From Fluviicola sp. (lineage in GTDB: Bacteria > Bacteroidota > Bacteroidia > Flavobacteriales_D > Crocinitomicaceae): a stretch of DNA of 64,000 nucleotides. Both the position numbers and the translations under genes were made by a program. The number at the start of each line of letters is the position of its first letter. The first letter of the stretch is position 1. Under the pieces are notes generated by a model. The model did not search any database, had not been told where the DNA came from, and was given only the letters and a program-made list of their open reading frames with translations. Shown piece after piece: positions 27,293-37,137 of the stretch. Location: positions 124,001 through 188,000 of the forward strand of contig NZ_JBCNJT010000003.1 of the NCBI RefSeq assembly GCF_039596395.1, read 5' to 3'.

Positions 27293-28548
27293 CCGAAAAG
27301 CGACGTTTGTGTTCCGTGTAGTTGACTGAATTTGGAATTTGCGGTAGCTAATACCAAATGCCGCAGTGTTTCCGCCGAATAGTCTTTTGTTTCCAGCGCA
27401 CGGTCTTTGCAAACAATGAAATAACGCGCACGGTTCAAAGAAATACCCAGCTTGCGGAGATTTTCCCAACCCAGGTTTCCGAATTTTCGTGCGGCCACGA
27501 TCTTTTGTGCGGATCGGACTCCGATTCCCGGAACGCGAAGAATCAATTCCAGGTCAGCTTTGTTGATATCCAGCGGAAAGAGATGCAGGTTGCGCAGTGC
27601 CCATCCGAATTTCGGGTCAATCTCCAGGTCGAGGTTCGGATTCGAGTCGTCTAAAATCTCGTGTGCCCCGAACCCGTAAAAACGCATCAGCCAATCTGCC
27701 TGGTACAGGCGGTTTTCGCGAAGCAAAGGAACCTGCATCGACAAAGAAGGCAAACGATCATCTGATAATACGGGAACATACCCGGAATAATACACGCGCT
27801 TTAAGTTGAATCCGCGGTAAAAACGGTCCGCTGTCTGGATAATTTCCCGGTCCGATTCATCCGTGGCGCCAATAATAACCTGCGTACTTTGTCCGGCGGG
27901 GGCAAATTTCGGTGTACTCACTATGAGTTTCCGGGTGTCGTTCAGTGCGGTCAAGGTTTCTGAAATGAATCCCATCGGTTTCTCCATGGTTTCGAATGTC
28001 TTGTCGGGAGCCAATAGTTTTAAACCTCGCTCGGTCGGAAGTTCGATATTCACGCTCAACCGGTCGGCATACAAGCCGGCTTCATGCATGAGTTCATTAC
28101 TGGCACCGGGAATTGTCTTCAGGTGAATATAGCCGTTGAAGCCGTGTTCAAGCCTCAGTTTTTTGGCAACACGCACCAGGCGTTCCATGGTCGTATCTGC
28201 GTCTTTGAAAATCCCGGAACTGAGAAACAATCCTTCTATGTAGTTCCGGCGATAAAACCCGATGGTCAGGTCAACGACCTCCTGAACGGTGAAAGCCGCG
28301 CGTTTTACATCATTGCTTTTCCGGGACACACAATAAGCACAGTCGAAAATGCAATGGTTCGTAAGCAGGATTTTCAACAGGGAAACGCAGCGCCCGTCTT
28401 CCGTATACGTATGGCAAATACCCGATGCAGAGGCATTGCCAAGGCCTTTGTTTTCATTCTTTCGGTCACTTCCGCTGGAAGAGCACGAAACATCGTATTT
28501 GGCAGAATCTGCCAGTATGTTCAGTTTTTCCTGGATACGTTCTTGCAT
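27289..28548 (-). CDS. Putative DNA repair/modification radical SAM protein (TIGR03916 type)
   Basis: 419 residues. Radical SAM cluster motif CIFDCAYC (Cys66, Cys70, Cys73), preceded by SGICHTYTEDGRCVSLLKILLTN, which is distinctive of this family. The C-terminal 90 residues contain a helix-hairpin-helix (LRVPGIGVRSAQKIVAAR) for nonspecific DNA binding. Translationally coupled to the DUF4130 gene. Known of the family: pairs with DUF4130; substrate unknown. Cytoplasmic iron-sulfur enzyme. Confidence 0.88.
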   Translation of the reverse strand: MQERIQEKLNILADSAKYDVSCSSSGSDRKNENKGLGNASASGICHTYTEDGRCVSLLKILLTNHCIFDCAYCVSRKSNDVKRAAFTVQEVVDLTIGFYRRNYIEGLFLSSGIFKDADTTMERLVRVAKKLRLEHGFNGYIHLKTIPGASNELMHEAGLYADRLSVNIELPTERGLKLLAPDKTFETMEKPMGFISETLTALNDTRKLIVSTPKFAPAGQSTQVIIGATDESDREIIQTADRFYRGFNLKRVYYSGYVPVLSDDRLPSLSMQVPLLRENRLYQADWLMRFYGFGAHEILDDSNPNLDLEIDPKFGWALRNLHLFPLDINKADLELILRVPGIGVRSAQKIVAARKFGNLGWENLRKLGISLNRARYFIVCKDRALETKDYSAETLRHLVLATANSKFSQLHGTQTSLFG

Positions 28549-28717
28549 GAAACAAAAATAGGTAAAAGAATCAATTGATTAAAAATTAATTTTATTTGGA
28601 TTATTTTATAATCAATATACTTTATTATAAAAAGGGCTTAACATTTATTGGATCAAAATAAGTATATCCATTTTTAAAGCAGGATTAGGCGGCGTACCTT
28701 TCAATAAATAGTAAGCC

Positions 28718-29059
28718 ATGTCAAAAATTTCATCCATTATAGCAGGAACATGTCCCAAATGCGAAAAAGGGCCCATTTTTAAATACCGGGGAACTATTTT
28801 TTTACTGAAAGCTCCTGTAATGCACGAACGTTGTCCGGTTTGTAATTATCTTTTTGATAAAGAGCCGGGTTATTTCCTGGGGGCTATGTATGTAAGTTAT
28901 GCGCTTACGGTAGCGGAAATGATAGCAGTTTTCATAGCGTTTTTTGCATTTGTACCGCTGTGGGTTTTCTTTATACTGATCACCGTGATTATAATCTTGT
29001 TGAGCTTTTTTAATTTCCGCCTGTCCCGGATCATCTGGATCCATTTATTTCAGCGCTGA
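28718..29059 (+). CDS. DUF983 family membrane protein
   Basis: 113 residues with the DUF983 start: two CPxC knuckles, GTCPKCEKGPIF and ERCPVCNYLF, then FDKEPGYFLGAMYVSYALTVAE and two membrane helices. Probably a small zinc- or metal-binding inner-membrane protein; function unknown. It ends against the terminator shared with the converging T9SS gene. Confidence 0.88.
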   Translation: MSKISSIIAGTCPKCEKGPIFKYRGTIFLLKAPVMHERCPVCNYLFDKEPGYFLGAMYVSYALTVAEMIAVFIAFFAFVPLWVFFILITVIIILLSFFNFRLSRIIWIHLFQR

Positions 29060-29075
29060 GCCGCTCTCCGATAGC

Positions 29076-29107
29076 AAAAAAGGAGATAACTTTCATTACC
29101 TCCTTTT
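29076..29107. terminator. Bidirectional terminator between DUF983 and T9SS genes
   Basis: AAAAGGAG (29078-29085) pairs with CTCCTTTT (29100-29107), with T-tracts on both strands. It can serve the + gene ending at 29059 and the - gene ending at 29128. Confidence 0.75.
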
Positions 29108-29127
29108 AAACGTAAATAGTTTAGAAC

Positions 29128-30831
29128 TTATTCCTTCACGAAACGTTCGCGGTGAACAATTCCTTCTTTCGATGTCACTTCAAGGATGTAAGCTCCCTGG
29201 TCTAGTTTGCTTATTGCAATGCTCATTGTTTCAGCAGTTCTTGCACTAGCTTTTTGCGAAAGTACCAGGTTTCCTTTCAGGTCGTAAACCAATACATCCT
29301 GGATCGTTTCTTCATCCAAAGTAACTTGTAAGAACTCGTTTGCCGGATTCGGAGACAAGGTCACGCCCGGATCGTTTGCAACCAGCGTAGGTGCAATGCT
29401 CTGGCACAGGATCACTTCCTGGATAGGTCTTGGGATCGGGTTGGGAGGATACGGTGCCGGGTACATCGGAAGCGGATTGAAGTTTCCTGTTCCTACAATA
29501 ACCGGGTTGGTTGTAACAGTGTTTACAGGAACCGATTTCTCACATTTCGATATTTTCAGCAGGGAAGATACATTCAGGTCGAATCCTCCGTTGACTGTGT
29601 TTTGGTTTACCAGGTAAGTACGGTCCGAAAAACGGTTGTAAACGATCATGTCCGGTGTATTGATGAAAACCGAATTACCACTTTCTTCATAATAGCTCGG
29701 TGCAAGCGGTGAGTTATTCCCGGATTGGTAAATTTTGGCCCCCAGGAAAGTCAGATTATCCTTCATCGTAATCTGGAAAGGAGTAAGCAATTGCGGCAAT
29801 GCCCCAGACGGAGCGCTCAAATATCCGCCGATCACAATCATATTGGCTTTGGATTGCTGCAAACGGAAACCATTCTGGTCAACTCCGCTTCCGATCGGGT
29901 ATCCCGCCAATTGATGGCGTGTCCACGGAGTGAGGAATGCTCCGTTAAACGGGTTACAGATGGCAACATTGAACTGATGGATCACACTGTTGTTTGCCAG
30001 CAGGTAAACCACGTTCAAAACCGGGTTGTACAGAACGGAAGAACCTGAAAAACGGGAATTCGTGTTGTCAATGATATTCGAGAAGGTTACGTTCCCGGCG
30101 TAATCGGTACATACCGTAATGAGGTTTTGCTCCGCGGAAGTGGGGGCATTGCAAGACCCGGAAATGAAATAACCTGATCCCGGCACTTCCGTAATGTTTT
30201 CCAGCATGTCGTAATCCCAGATACTAACAGCCGGAAGGTCCATTTCGATCGGGTTGTACAGGATCGTATTGAAATTGTTGAGATCCAGCCCAAGTACAAA
30301 TCCGAATTTCGGGATCGTACCGTAGTTGCTGGAAGTGATGGTTCCCGCAATCTCCGTTCCTACGATTGTTACCTGTGAGGTAGATTCGGAGCAGATTACC
30401 TGGTGAGGAACCATGGAGTTTCCGTTAAACGTATATTCCAGCGAACTTTGTACCGGGGCTCCCGTGAAAAAGTCTACTTCCGCAACAAACATCTTATAAG
30501 GTGTTCCACTGGCAAGCGACGCGGTCATTCCGGTAAGAATAATGGTGTTGGTAGCTTCCCGGATGGTGAAATCCATTAAATAAACAGGATCAGGATAATC
30601 GACATAATAGGTGTTCATAGGTGCTCCCGCAATGTTGGAAATTTTGAATGTGGGTGTTAAAAAGCCGGTTGCGGGGTTGGTTTCCGTGTAACCGCTGATC
30701 ACAAAGTCCTGGAAGGTTTCCACAGACAGGTTTTGATTGAACCAGCTTCCGTTTGTGACCTCCAGAATCCGTTGGGAGTTACCAAAGATTGGCGCAAGAA
30801 GTAGCGCAACTGCAAATAGTGTTGTTCTCAT
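29128..30831 (-). CDS. Secreted T9SS type A sorting-domain protein
   Basis: 567 residues; signal peptide MRTTLFAVALLLAPIFGNSQ. The body (about 25-470) has repeated strand-turn units such as GFVLGLDLNNFNT and YFISGSCNAPTSAEQ, suggesting a beta-propeller. A Pro-rich linker near 450-470 precedes the C-terminal type A sorting domain (LSPNPANEFLQVTL ... GAYILEVTSKEG). No catalytic motif. Likely surface-attached. Confidence 0.85.
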   Translation of the reverse strand: MRTTLFAVALLLAPIFGNSQRILEVTNGSWFNQNLSVETFQDFVISGYTETNPATGFLTPTFKISNIAGAPMNTYYVDYPDPVYLMDFTIREATNTIILTGMTASLASGTPYKMFVAEVDFFTGAPVQSSLEYTFNGNSMVPHQVICSESTSQVTIVGTEIAGTITSSNYGTIPKFGFVLGLDLNNFNTILYNPIEMDLPAVSIWDYDMLENITEVPGSGYFISGSCNAPTSAEQNLITVCTDYAGNVTFSNIIDNTNSRFSGSSVLYNPVLNVVYLLANNSVIHQFNVAICNPFNGAFLTPWTRHQLAGYPIGSGVDQNGFRLQQSKANMIVIGGYLSAPSGALPQLLTPFQITMKDNLTFLGAKIYQSGNNSPLAPSYYEESGNSVFINTPDMIVYNRFSDRTYLVNQNTVNGGFDLNVSSLLKISKCEKSVPVNTVTTNPVIVGTGNFNPLPMYPAPYPPNPIPRPIQEVILCQSIAPTLVANDPGVTLSPNPANEFLQVTLDEETIQDVLVYDLKGNLVLSQKASARTAETMSIAISKLDQGAYILEVTSKEGIVHRERFVKE

Positions 30832-31021
30832 ACTAAAGTGAATAATAGTTAATGAGAGGAAGTTAATTCATTCCTGATCCTGAGCCAAATGGGAAAACGT
30901 TAAATGTGGTTTTCCGGTCTGATAAAGCACAAAAGAAGTGCTGAAAGTTATATTCCTAAATTTTGTGTGAGAAAAAGTTACAAACTATAACCGTGATGTT
31001 TCGTAATTTTGCGGAATAGTT

Positions 31022-32614
31022 CTAAAACCGGAATCCCACAACCAGGATATCATCTGTCTGGCCGTTCTCTTTTTTCCATTCGTGCAGGTGCTTTTCCAGC
31101 AATCGCTCATGCTGGTCCAATGTGTATTCCTGGATACCCAGCAGGATATCCTTAAAACGCCGGGTCATCATTTTTTTATCGTTTTCACCACCGAAAGTAT
31201 CGGCATATCCATCCGAAAACATGTAACACGTGTCGCCCTTTTTTAATTGTATTTCATGACATTCGAACGGATCATTCTCGTGGGTAATCCCACCGATTGC
31301 TTTGCGCGTTCCTTTGAATTCTTCAATATCGTTCATTCCTCTCCGGATAATCCATAAAGGACGGTTTGCTCCTGCGAATTTCATAAATCCGGTGGTCGTA
31401 TTCAGCGCACAGAGAGCAATGTCCAGTCCGTCATGAAGTGATTTCCGGTCTTCTTTATGCTGGAAAGCTGCTTTGATGCTCCTGTTTAAGAGACTCAAAA
31501 CTTCCGCCGGATCAGAGCTGTTTTTAAAAGCATCTTCCAGTTTTTCCATGGCGATCATACTTAGCAATGCTCCTGGAACTCCGTGTCCCGTGCAATCGGC
31601 TGCTGCAATAAAAAGTGTTTCTCCTGTTTGATGGAAGTAGTAAAAATCTCCGCTCACGATATCTTTCGGTTGAAAGAATACAAAACATTCCGAAAGACGG
31701 TTCTGAAGGTATTCTATTCGTGGGATCTTGGCACGCTGTATCCGTTTGGCATAGTGAATACTGTCTGTAACTTCCCGGTTCTTTTCCAGGAGTGAAGCAT
31801 TCACAATCGAAAGTTCCTGTGTTCTTTGCTCCACTTTTTGTTCCAGTTCCTGGTTCAGCTTTAGAATTTCCCGTTCCGAACGCATGCGCTCGGTCATGTC
31901 ACGGGCATTGGCAAAAACCAGGTCTGCCCGCATAACCAAATGCCATTCCAGCCAAACATATGCTCCGTTCTTGCATTTGCTTCGATTGACGATGGAAACC
32001 GGTTGAGAAGCATTTTGGAGGTTTTCGACACTTTGTAAGGTCTTTTCACGGTCTTCCGGGTGAATGAATTCGATGTAAGGAGTAGTAAGTATTTCTTCCA
32101 GGCTGTACCCCAATGTCCGTTCGAATGCCGGGTTAATGGTTTTAAAATATCCATCTGTTCCGGCAATACCGATCAGGTCTATGGACTGACTGAAAAGTAA
32201 ATCCCTTTCCTCTTGCAATTTAGCAGCTTCCCGTTTTTTTTCTGCTTCGCGAAGCACGCGTACAATGGTCTTGGGAAGGTTGGAAAGATGTCCTTTCAAC
32301 AGGAAATCACTCGCTCCCTGTTTGATGATTTTTACAGCAAGTTCTTCTCCGAGTGTTCCCGTAACCAGAACAAACGGTACGAAAGGTAGGAGTTCATTGC
32401 ATCGCTCCAGCGCACGCATTCCATCGTATCCGTTCAGTTTATAATCCGACAGAACGATATCCGGAACAAATTCGTTCAGGGCTTGTAAAAAGGTCTCTTC
32501 TGAGAATGCATGCCTGAATTCGCAGGCATAATCCAGGGTTGAAGCGTGGTACTTCACCAATTCGGCATCACTCGCTTCGTCTTCCAGAATGAGAATTTTC
32601 AATGGTTTCAACAT
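31022..32614 (-). CDS. Response regulator with PAS domain and SpoIIE-type phosphatase output
   Basis: 530 residues. Receiver domain about 5-125 with phospho-acceptor Asp57 (VLSDYKLNG); PAS domain about 140-250 (LFSQSIDLIGIAGTDGYFKTINPAFERTLGYS); coiled coil about 255-295 with HYAKRIQRAKIP; PP2C/SpoIIE domain about 300-530 (DIVSGDFYYFHQTG, AADCTGHGVPGALLSMIA, DTCYMFSDGYADTFGG). Known: such proteins dephosphorylate an anti-sigma-factor antagonist or other partner when phosphorylated. It follows the response regulator and kinase genes (9-10 bp gaps or overlap), so the trio forms a phosphorelay. Confidence 0.88.
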   Translation of the reverse strand: MLKPLKILILEDEASDAELVKYHASTLDYACEFRHAFSEETFLQALNEFVPDIVLSDYKLNGYDGMRALERCNELLPFVPFVLVTGTLGEELAVKIIKQGASDFLLKGHLSNLPKTIVRVLREAEKKREAAKLQEERDLLFSQSIDLIGIAGTDGYFKTINPAFERTLGYSLEEILTTPYIEFIHPEDREKTLQSVENLQNASQPVSIVNRSKCKNGAYVWLEWHLVMRADLVFANARDMTERMRSEREILKLNQELEQKVEQRTQELSIVNASLLEKNREVTDSIHYAKRIQRAKIPRIEYLQNRLSECFVFFQPKDIVSGDFYYFHQTGETLFIAAADCTGHGVPGALLSMIAMEKLEDAFKNSSDPAEVLSLLNRSIKAAFQHKEDRKSLHDGLDIALCALNTTTGFMKFAGANRPLWIIRRGMNDIEEFKGTRKAIGGITHENDPFECHEIQLKKGDTCYMFSDGYADTFGGENDKKMMTRRFKDILLGIQEYTLDQHERLLEKHLHEWKKENGQTDDILVVGFRF

Positions 32615-32623
32615 ACAATCCGA

Positions 32624-33073
32624 TTAACCTGGTAAGGGAGACTGGTTCATAAGCAACCAGTAAAACCCGATTTCTTTGACACTTTTTGAAAATTTATCGA
32701 AATCTACCGGTTTAACGATATAAGAGTTGATTCCGAGTTTGTAGGTGTCCAGCACATCCTTTTCTTCTTTGGATGAGGTCATGATTACAATCGGAATGCT
32801 CTTGGTCCGTTCATCCGAACGAATGCGTTGCACAACCTCAATTCCGCCCACTTTCGGCATTTTCAGATCCAGTAAGATGAGTTTCGGCTGCGTTTCAATG
32901 TTGCGGTGGGAATATTCACCTTCTGCAAAAATGAAATCCAGTGCCTGGGCGCCATCTTTCAGCCAGATCACATTGTTTGCCAGGTTTTCCTCCCGCAGGG
33001 CAATCAGTGTCAATTCTGCGTCCAATTCGCTGTCTTCCACAAACAGGATATCAATAAACTCAGTCGTTTTCAT
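32624..33073 (-). CDS. CheY-like response regulator (Rcp1 type)
   Basis: 149 residues, receiver domain only. Acidic pair Glu13-Asp14, phospho-acceptor Asp69 ([10 protein letters not shown]), conserved Thr/Ser in [11 protein letters not shown] and Lys in SYIVKPVDF. Output-less regulators of this type shuttle phosphate between a kinase and other components. Overlaps the kinase gene by 14 bp. Confidence 0.9.
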   Translation of the reverse strand: MKTTEFIDILFVEDSELDAELTLIALREENLANNVIWLKDGAQALDFIFAEGEYSHRNIETQPKLILLDLKMPKVGGIEVVQRIRSDERTKSIPIVIMTSSKEEKDVLDTYKLGINSYIVKPVDFDKFSKSVKEIGFYWLLMNQSPLPG

Positions 33074-34334
33074 GTGTTTCAGTTTTAGATTGTGTCTCGA
33101 ATGAAGGATGTTTCTTTAACGTAAAGTAGAACGTAGCGCCTTTTCCCACTTCACCTTCCGCCCAAACTCTTCCGCCGTGCTTCAATATCACGCGCTGTAC
33201 AATGGCCAGCCCGACTCCCGTACCCGGAAAGTCCGTATCGGAATGCAGGCGCTGGAAGATGCCGAAGAGATTGGACATGTACCGCATATCGAACCCGGCA
33301 CCGTTGTCTTTTACAGCAAAAATGAATTCATCTTCGGTTTCTCTGGCACTCACTTCGATCTTGGCATATGCTTTTTTAGAGGTGAATTTGATCGCATTAC
33401 CAAGCAGGTTATTCACTACATGCTTCATCATTTCCCGGTCAGCAGTCACATCAGGCAGGTCATCGATGATCAGTTCCAGGTTTTTATCTTCTTCAGAAAG
33501 TTTCAGGATCTGGAATACTTCATTGAACAATCCCCGCATGCTGAAAACATTCATGTTTTTGTTTAACCTGCCCAGGCGGGAAAATGCCAGCAAATCATCG
33601 ATCAGGTTTCCCATCCGTGCGACACTTCCGGTAATGATTCCCAGGTATTTTTTTCCGGAATCATCCAGGTTGGAAGCCTGTGTTTTTTCCAGGATCTTGG
33701 CAAATCCGTCAATGGCACGTAAAGGTGCCCGAAGGTCGTGTGAAACGGAATAACTGAAACGTTCCAGTTCTTCGTTGATCTCGCTGAGCTCCGCTGTCCG
33801 TTCTGTCACACGGCGCTCCAAATCGGCATTGACCTGTGAAATAATGATGTTCTTTTCATGGAAATAAGCCTCGGCAATGAGGTACATCATGTAGTCGGTG
33901 AGTATGCGCAATCCTTTACAGATATTGACCGCCCGTTCGGTATCGTCCGGGCATTCCTTCAAAATATAGAAGTTGAGGCAGTCTTTGTAAATTTTAATGA
34001 ATTCATACCAATCCGAATACTTGACATTCATCCGAGCATACATTCTTCCCTGTTGAATCGTATCTTCTGTGAACTCATCCCATTCGCCGTTGTAAATGGC
34101 ATTATACTGAAGTTGGTGGGCGCGTTCCGTATTTCTTTTCTGATCTTCCGGAGATTGCATCTTTAACAATTCTCCCCAAAAAGGGTGATCCCTGAAAGAA
34201 TCTCTTAAGTCTTCTTCTACCTGAGCATAGTATTTTATGCTGAACTCATAGAACTCTTTCAGAAAATGAATGTCTTTTTCTCCGAAATCAGGGTGGATAA
34301 GCAGGGATTCCGTTGTGAATAGAGTAGAGTACAT
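33060..34334 (-). CDS. Sensor histidine kinase with helical N-terminal sensor
   Basis: 424 residues, no membrane segment. Residues 1-165 are all-helical with conserved aromatic residues ([42 protein letters not shown]); this could be a globin-like or RsbR-type sensor, but no heme His can be assigned with confidence. A coiled coil (166-190) leads into HisKA with His199 ([11 protein letters not shown]) and an ATPase domain ([29 protein letters not shown]). Cytoplasmic. First gene of the phosphorelay operon. Confidence 0.87.
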   Translation of the reverse strand: MYSTLFTTESLLIHPDFGEKDIHFLKEFYEFSIKYYAQVEEDLRDSFRDHPFWGELLKMQSPEDQKRNTERAHQLQYNAIYNGEWDEFTEDTIQQGRMYARMNVKYSDWYEFIKIYKDCLNFYILKECPDDTERAVNICKGLRILTDYMMYLIAEAYFHEKNIIISQVNADLERRVTERTAELSEINEELERFSYSVSHDLRAPLRAIDGFAKILEKTQASNLDDSGKKYLGIITGSVARMGNLIDDLLAFSRLGRLNKNMNVFSMRGLFNEVFQILKLSEEDKNLELIIDDLPDVTADREMMKHVVNNLLGNAIKFTSKKAYAKIEVSARETEDEFIFAVKDNGAGFDMRYMSNLFGIFQRLHSDTDFPGTGVGLAIVQRVILKHGGRVWAEGEVGKGATFYFTLKKHPSFETQSKTETHEND

Positions 34335-34709
34335 AGCAGTGAATTATTGGTTCATACTGTGTGTTAACCGGTGTGTTTTTCTCAAAATCGTATCTCCAAA
34401 ATACCACTTAATTATTACATATCAAGCAATTTTCCATCTTTAGCAGGCGTTTTTTCTTAAAAAATGATAAAAACAGCTTGAAATAACAAACAGTGCAATC
34501 ACATCCGCTTCTGTACCAACTGTTTGATTAATCACCTGATTTTAACTTATGCGATTTTGAACTTGTTGTGGACCACTGCCTGAAAAAGAAAAAACCGCTT
34601 CCCGATAACGTGAAAGCGGTTTCTAAAACCTGTTATATGCCTGTTAAGGCAACGTTTCAATAGCATTCTTCAGACTGGTCACGGATATGATATACCTGAG
34701 ATCGTAACA
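34335..34709. other. Intergenic region holding a leftward terminator
   Basis: A 375-bp gap between the kinase start and the sigma factor stop. Near its right end is the rho-independent terminator at 34585-34622. The left part (34335-34560) is A/T-rich and should hold the kinase operon promoter; no clear TAnnTTTG found. Confidence 0.5.
34585..34622 (-). terminator. Terminator of the ECF sigma factor operon
   Basis: AAACCGCTT (34592-34600) pairs with AAGCGGTTT (34614-34622); on the minus strand it is followed by TTTT. It ends leftward transcription from the sigma gene. Confidence 0.8.
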
Positions 34710-35564
34710 CTAGTTCAATTTCCCCCGTATCGTCAGCTTATCCGGGTTGCGCACAAACAGTAGGCGGCTTATTTCTTCGTTTTCCATTTCCACATACTGC
34801 ATGGAATCCAGCTGTTCGGTTGTGCGGTTGAAAAGCAATGCCGCCGGACGGCCATTTACGTAAACAGCCCGGTATTCGAAGTGATTTTCCCGGGCTTCCG
34901 GAAGTTGGGTTACACCAAGCAGGAATTTCAACACTTTGTCCAATCCGAAAAGCGCTTTCAGAGCAGCAGCCCGTTTACCACCTCCGTCGCTGTAAAGTTC
35001 AATGTCTTTTCGCAGTAAATGATCCAGTTCCGAACGATCCTGACCGTGAAGCGCTGTCAGGAAAGCAATGGTAAAGGCACGTTGTTTTTCAGGATCTACC
35101 TGCAGCGGTTTGCTTCGTCCCAGTTTTTCATGCGCCCGGTGCAACAGCTGCCGGCAATTTTCTGCAGAAAGCCCGGTGATTTCGGCAATGGAAGTGTATT
35201 CTTCGGAGAAACTTTCGCGCAAAATGAAAACCGCCCGTTCATTCGGGTTCAGGCGTTCCAATAAAAAGAGCATACCGTATTCAAGTGTAGGAACAGGCTC
35301 CGGTTCCAGGGTTATGTAAGGTTCCGGAAGCCACATTCCGACATAATTTTCCCGCGTTTTCCGCAGTTCGTTCAACCGGTTGATGCTTTGGTTCACAGCG
35401 ATGCGCGCCAGGTACGCTTTTGCATCGCGGACTTCCGCGGCGGACATCCATTTTTCAAAAACGTCCTGCACAATGTCTTCTGCCTCTTCAACCATTCCCA
35501 GCATATTGTAGGATATACTGAACAAATAGGGGCGAAGTGCGAATATTTCGGGTGTTAATTCCAT
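34710..35564 (-). CDS. ECF41-type RNA polymerase sigma factor with SnoaL-like C-terminal domain
   Basis: 284 residues: region 2 (residues about 10-70, LFSISYNMLGMVEEAEDIVQDVF), region 4 (about 110-165, LNPNERAVFILRESFSEEYTSIAEITG, CRQLLHRAHEKL) and a C-terminal NTF2/SnoaL extension (about 175-280). The WLPEPY and DGGGKR segments mark the ECF41 group. Known for the group: no anti-sigma factor; the C-terminal extension itself controls activity, and the target is usually the adjacent carboxymuconolactone decarboxylase. That gene is present immediately upstream, 47 bp away. Confidence 0.87.
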   Translation of the reverse strand: MELTPEIFALRPYLFSISYNMLGMVEEAEDIVQDVFEKWMSAAEVRDAKAYLARIAVNQSINRLNELRKTRENYVGMWLPEPYITLEPEPVPTLEYGMLFLLERLNPNERAVFILRESFSEEYTSIAEITGLSAENCRQLLHRAHEKLGRSKPLQVDPEKQRAFTIAFLTALHGQDRSELDHLLRKDIELYSDGGGKRAAALKALFGLDKVLKFLLGVTQLPEARENHFEYRAVYVNGRPAALLFNRTTEQLDSMQYVEMENEEISRLLFVRNPDKLTIRGKLN

Positions 35565-35611
35565 GCGATAAAACTACTAAAAAGGACTGATACGTTTCTT
35601 TTGTCAATCGG

Positions 35612-36172
35612 TTAGTGCATACGTTTTTTCGCAATATCACACAGCATATCCGAATGAATGTTCAACCCGATATTCCCGATGTTGTAATAAAACTCGGAAG
35701 AAACAATCCACACGATTTCACAGATCTCCCGTTCGCTGTAATGGGTTGCCAGCTTGTCGAAAAGGTCTTTTTCCATTTTGCGTTCCTGTGCGAGCATCGT
35801 CACAAAATCCAGCATCACACGCTCCTTATCGGAGAACAGCAAACTGGATTTGTAATCCGCTAGTTCGTCAAACTTCCTCTGATTCATGGATGAAACAATG
35901 GTTTGCGCCCGGCCGATGTCCATGCAGAACTCACACACATTAATATGAGCCACCTGTTCACGGATCAGCATCACGGTCTCTGCCGGAAGCTGCAGTTTTT
36001 TATCCAGTTGGGCAATCTTCCCCGAAAAACTTCCGAAAGCCACCGGCATTCTCACGGCAGATACTTTCAAAGGGGTTATGACCTTGCCGAAGCGTTTGCG
36101 GGTCATGAAGTAGACCAGTTTCCAGAGAAGGCTTTTCGGCTTCTCGATCGGTAATAAAAAAGGAGTATCCAT
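35612..36172 (-). CDS. Carboxymuconolactone decarboxylase / AhpD-like protein
   Basis: 186 residues. The AhpD-type motif is visible: EQVAHINVCEFCMDIGRAQ, with the two cysteines of CEFC and the downstream acidic/His-poor helix. Likely a thiol-dependent peroxidase-like or decarboxylase-fold enzyme. In ECF41 systems this family is the regulated partner, matching its position before the sigma gene. Confidence 0.85.
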   Translation of the reverse strand: MDTPFLLPIEKPKSLLWKLVYFMTRKRFGKVITPLKVSAVRMPVAFGSFSGKIAQLDKKLQLPAETVMLIREQVAHINVCEFCMDIGRAQTIVSSMNQRKFDELADYKSSLLFSDKERVMLDFVTMLAQERKMEKDLFDKLATHYSEREICEIVWIVSSEFYYNIGNIGLNIHSDMLCDIAKKRMH

Positions 36173-36327
36173 AATCGTTTTTTATACCAAAGACCGGAAG
36201 GTGGTTATTTTGTGACAGAAAAAAATATTTTTTATCCTATTCAATATTTCGCTTTGAATAAGATAAAACAATAAGGGTACGATTAATCGGGGATTAATCA
36301 GAATTCCCACCCGACTTTAAAATTATT

Positions 36328-36358
36328 AAAAACGGCTCTCAAGATGAGAGCTGTTTTT
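36328..36358 (+). terminator. Orphan rho-independent terminator
   Basis: AAAAACGGCTCTC / GAGAGCTGTTTTT, 12 of 13 pairs Watson-Crick plus one G-T, 5-nt loop. No + strand gene ends in the 150 bp to its left, so it may terminate a small RNA or belong to a deleted gene. Confidence 0.6.
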
Positions 36359-36437
36359 CTTATTAGTCATTTTCGGTGAGGAGTTTTTTTACCAGAATTT
36401 AGGAAAACTACATTTTTAAAAAATGTGGTAAATACGG

Positions 36438-36468
36438 TTGACGAAATAATTCCTGATTGCTAGGTTTG
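36438..36468 (+). promoter_or_regulatory. Consensus promoter for the Cys-rich lipoprotein
   Basis: TTG at 36438-36440 and TAGGTTTG at 36461-36468, 20-bp spacer: a near-perfect Bacteroidota promoter 41 bp before the start codon at 36510. Confidence 0.78.
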
Positions 36469-36509
36469 CGGAACTTAAATAATCATTATTCACAAGAATC
36501 ATTTAAAAA

Positions 36510-37085
36510 ATGAAAAAGTTAATTTATGGAATTTCCTTTCTGGCAATTGCAGGAGGAGCAATTTTAGTGGCTTGTAATAAGCAAAACCTAAATCCTAACC
36601 AGTCACCAAACGCAAAAACAGAAACAGCAATAGATGCTGAAAAATCAGGAGCAATTACGTCATTGTTTTATCGGTCGGTGGCTATTTTACCTAAAAGCCA
36701 TTTGGTAGTTAACAATGGAACGGAGTATGTTCAACAATTTTCATTGTTGATGTTTGATGAGTCCTATGTTCCGTCAGATTCTTACATTCTTAATAATGTA
36801 GATTACACGGATGATGGAAAATTCAATGATGTAGTAGCTGGTGATGGTGTTTACACATCAGTGATTAAAAAACCAATTGCATCCTATGTAGCAGTACCTG
36901 CTAATGTTGCTCTTGTTTCGGATGATTTCGAACACTTTGACGAAGCTGCTTCTGAGTTCCACATTAGTTTTAAATGTAAAATAAGAACGACATATGAGGG
37001 GTACTCTGCTATGGGAATTCCATGTTCATGGGGTGGATGTATCGAATTTTACGCATGTAAGGGTGAAATAAGTTTTTTTGATTAA
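36510..37085 (+). CDS. Lipoprotein with a Cys-rich C-terminus
   Basis: 191 residues; lipobox ILVAC. The middle (about 60-140) has a beta-rich CHU-type or repeat-like region (AILPKSHLVVNNGTEY, SDSYILNNVDYTDDGKFNDVVAGDGVYTS). The last 35 residues hold four cysteines (KCKIRTTYEG, IPCSWGGCIEFYACKGE), unusual for the otherwise Cys-free protein. It is directly followed by a CPBP intramembrane protease. A processed Cys-rich C-terminal peptide is a possibility but not shown by the sequence. Confidence 0.7.
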   Translation: MKKLIYGISFLAIAGGAILVACNKQNLNPNQSPNAKTETAIDAEKSGAITSLFYRSVAILPKSHLVVNNGTEYVQQFSLLMFDESYVPSDSYILNNVDYTDDGKFNDVVAGDGVYTSVIKKPIASYVAVPANVALVSDDFEHFDEAASEFHISFKCKIRTTYEGYSAMGIPCSWGGCIEFYACKGEISFFD

Positions 37086-37137
37086 ATTATACCATATCCC
37101 TCTATGTCAATTAGCATAGGGGGTGTTATTTTCAAAC

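Larger units (their letters stand above)
36173..36509. other. Intergenic region at the left edge of an AT-rich islet
   Basis: Divergent gap of 337 bp. It contains a strong hairpin with T-run (36328-36358) that is not downstream of any visible + strand gene, then the promoter of the 36510 gene. The composition drops to A/T-rich from here to about 38060. Confidence 0.6.
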
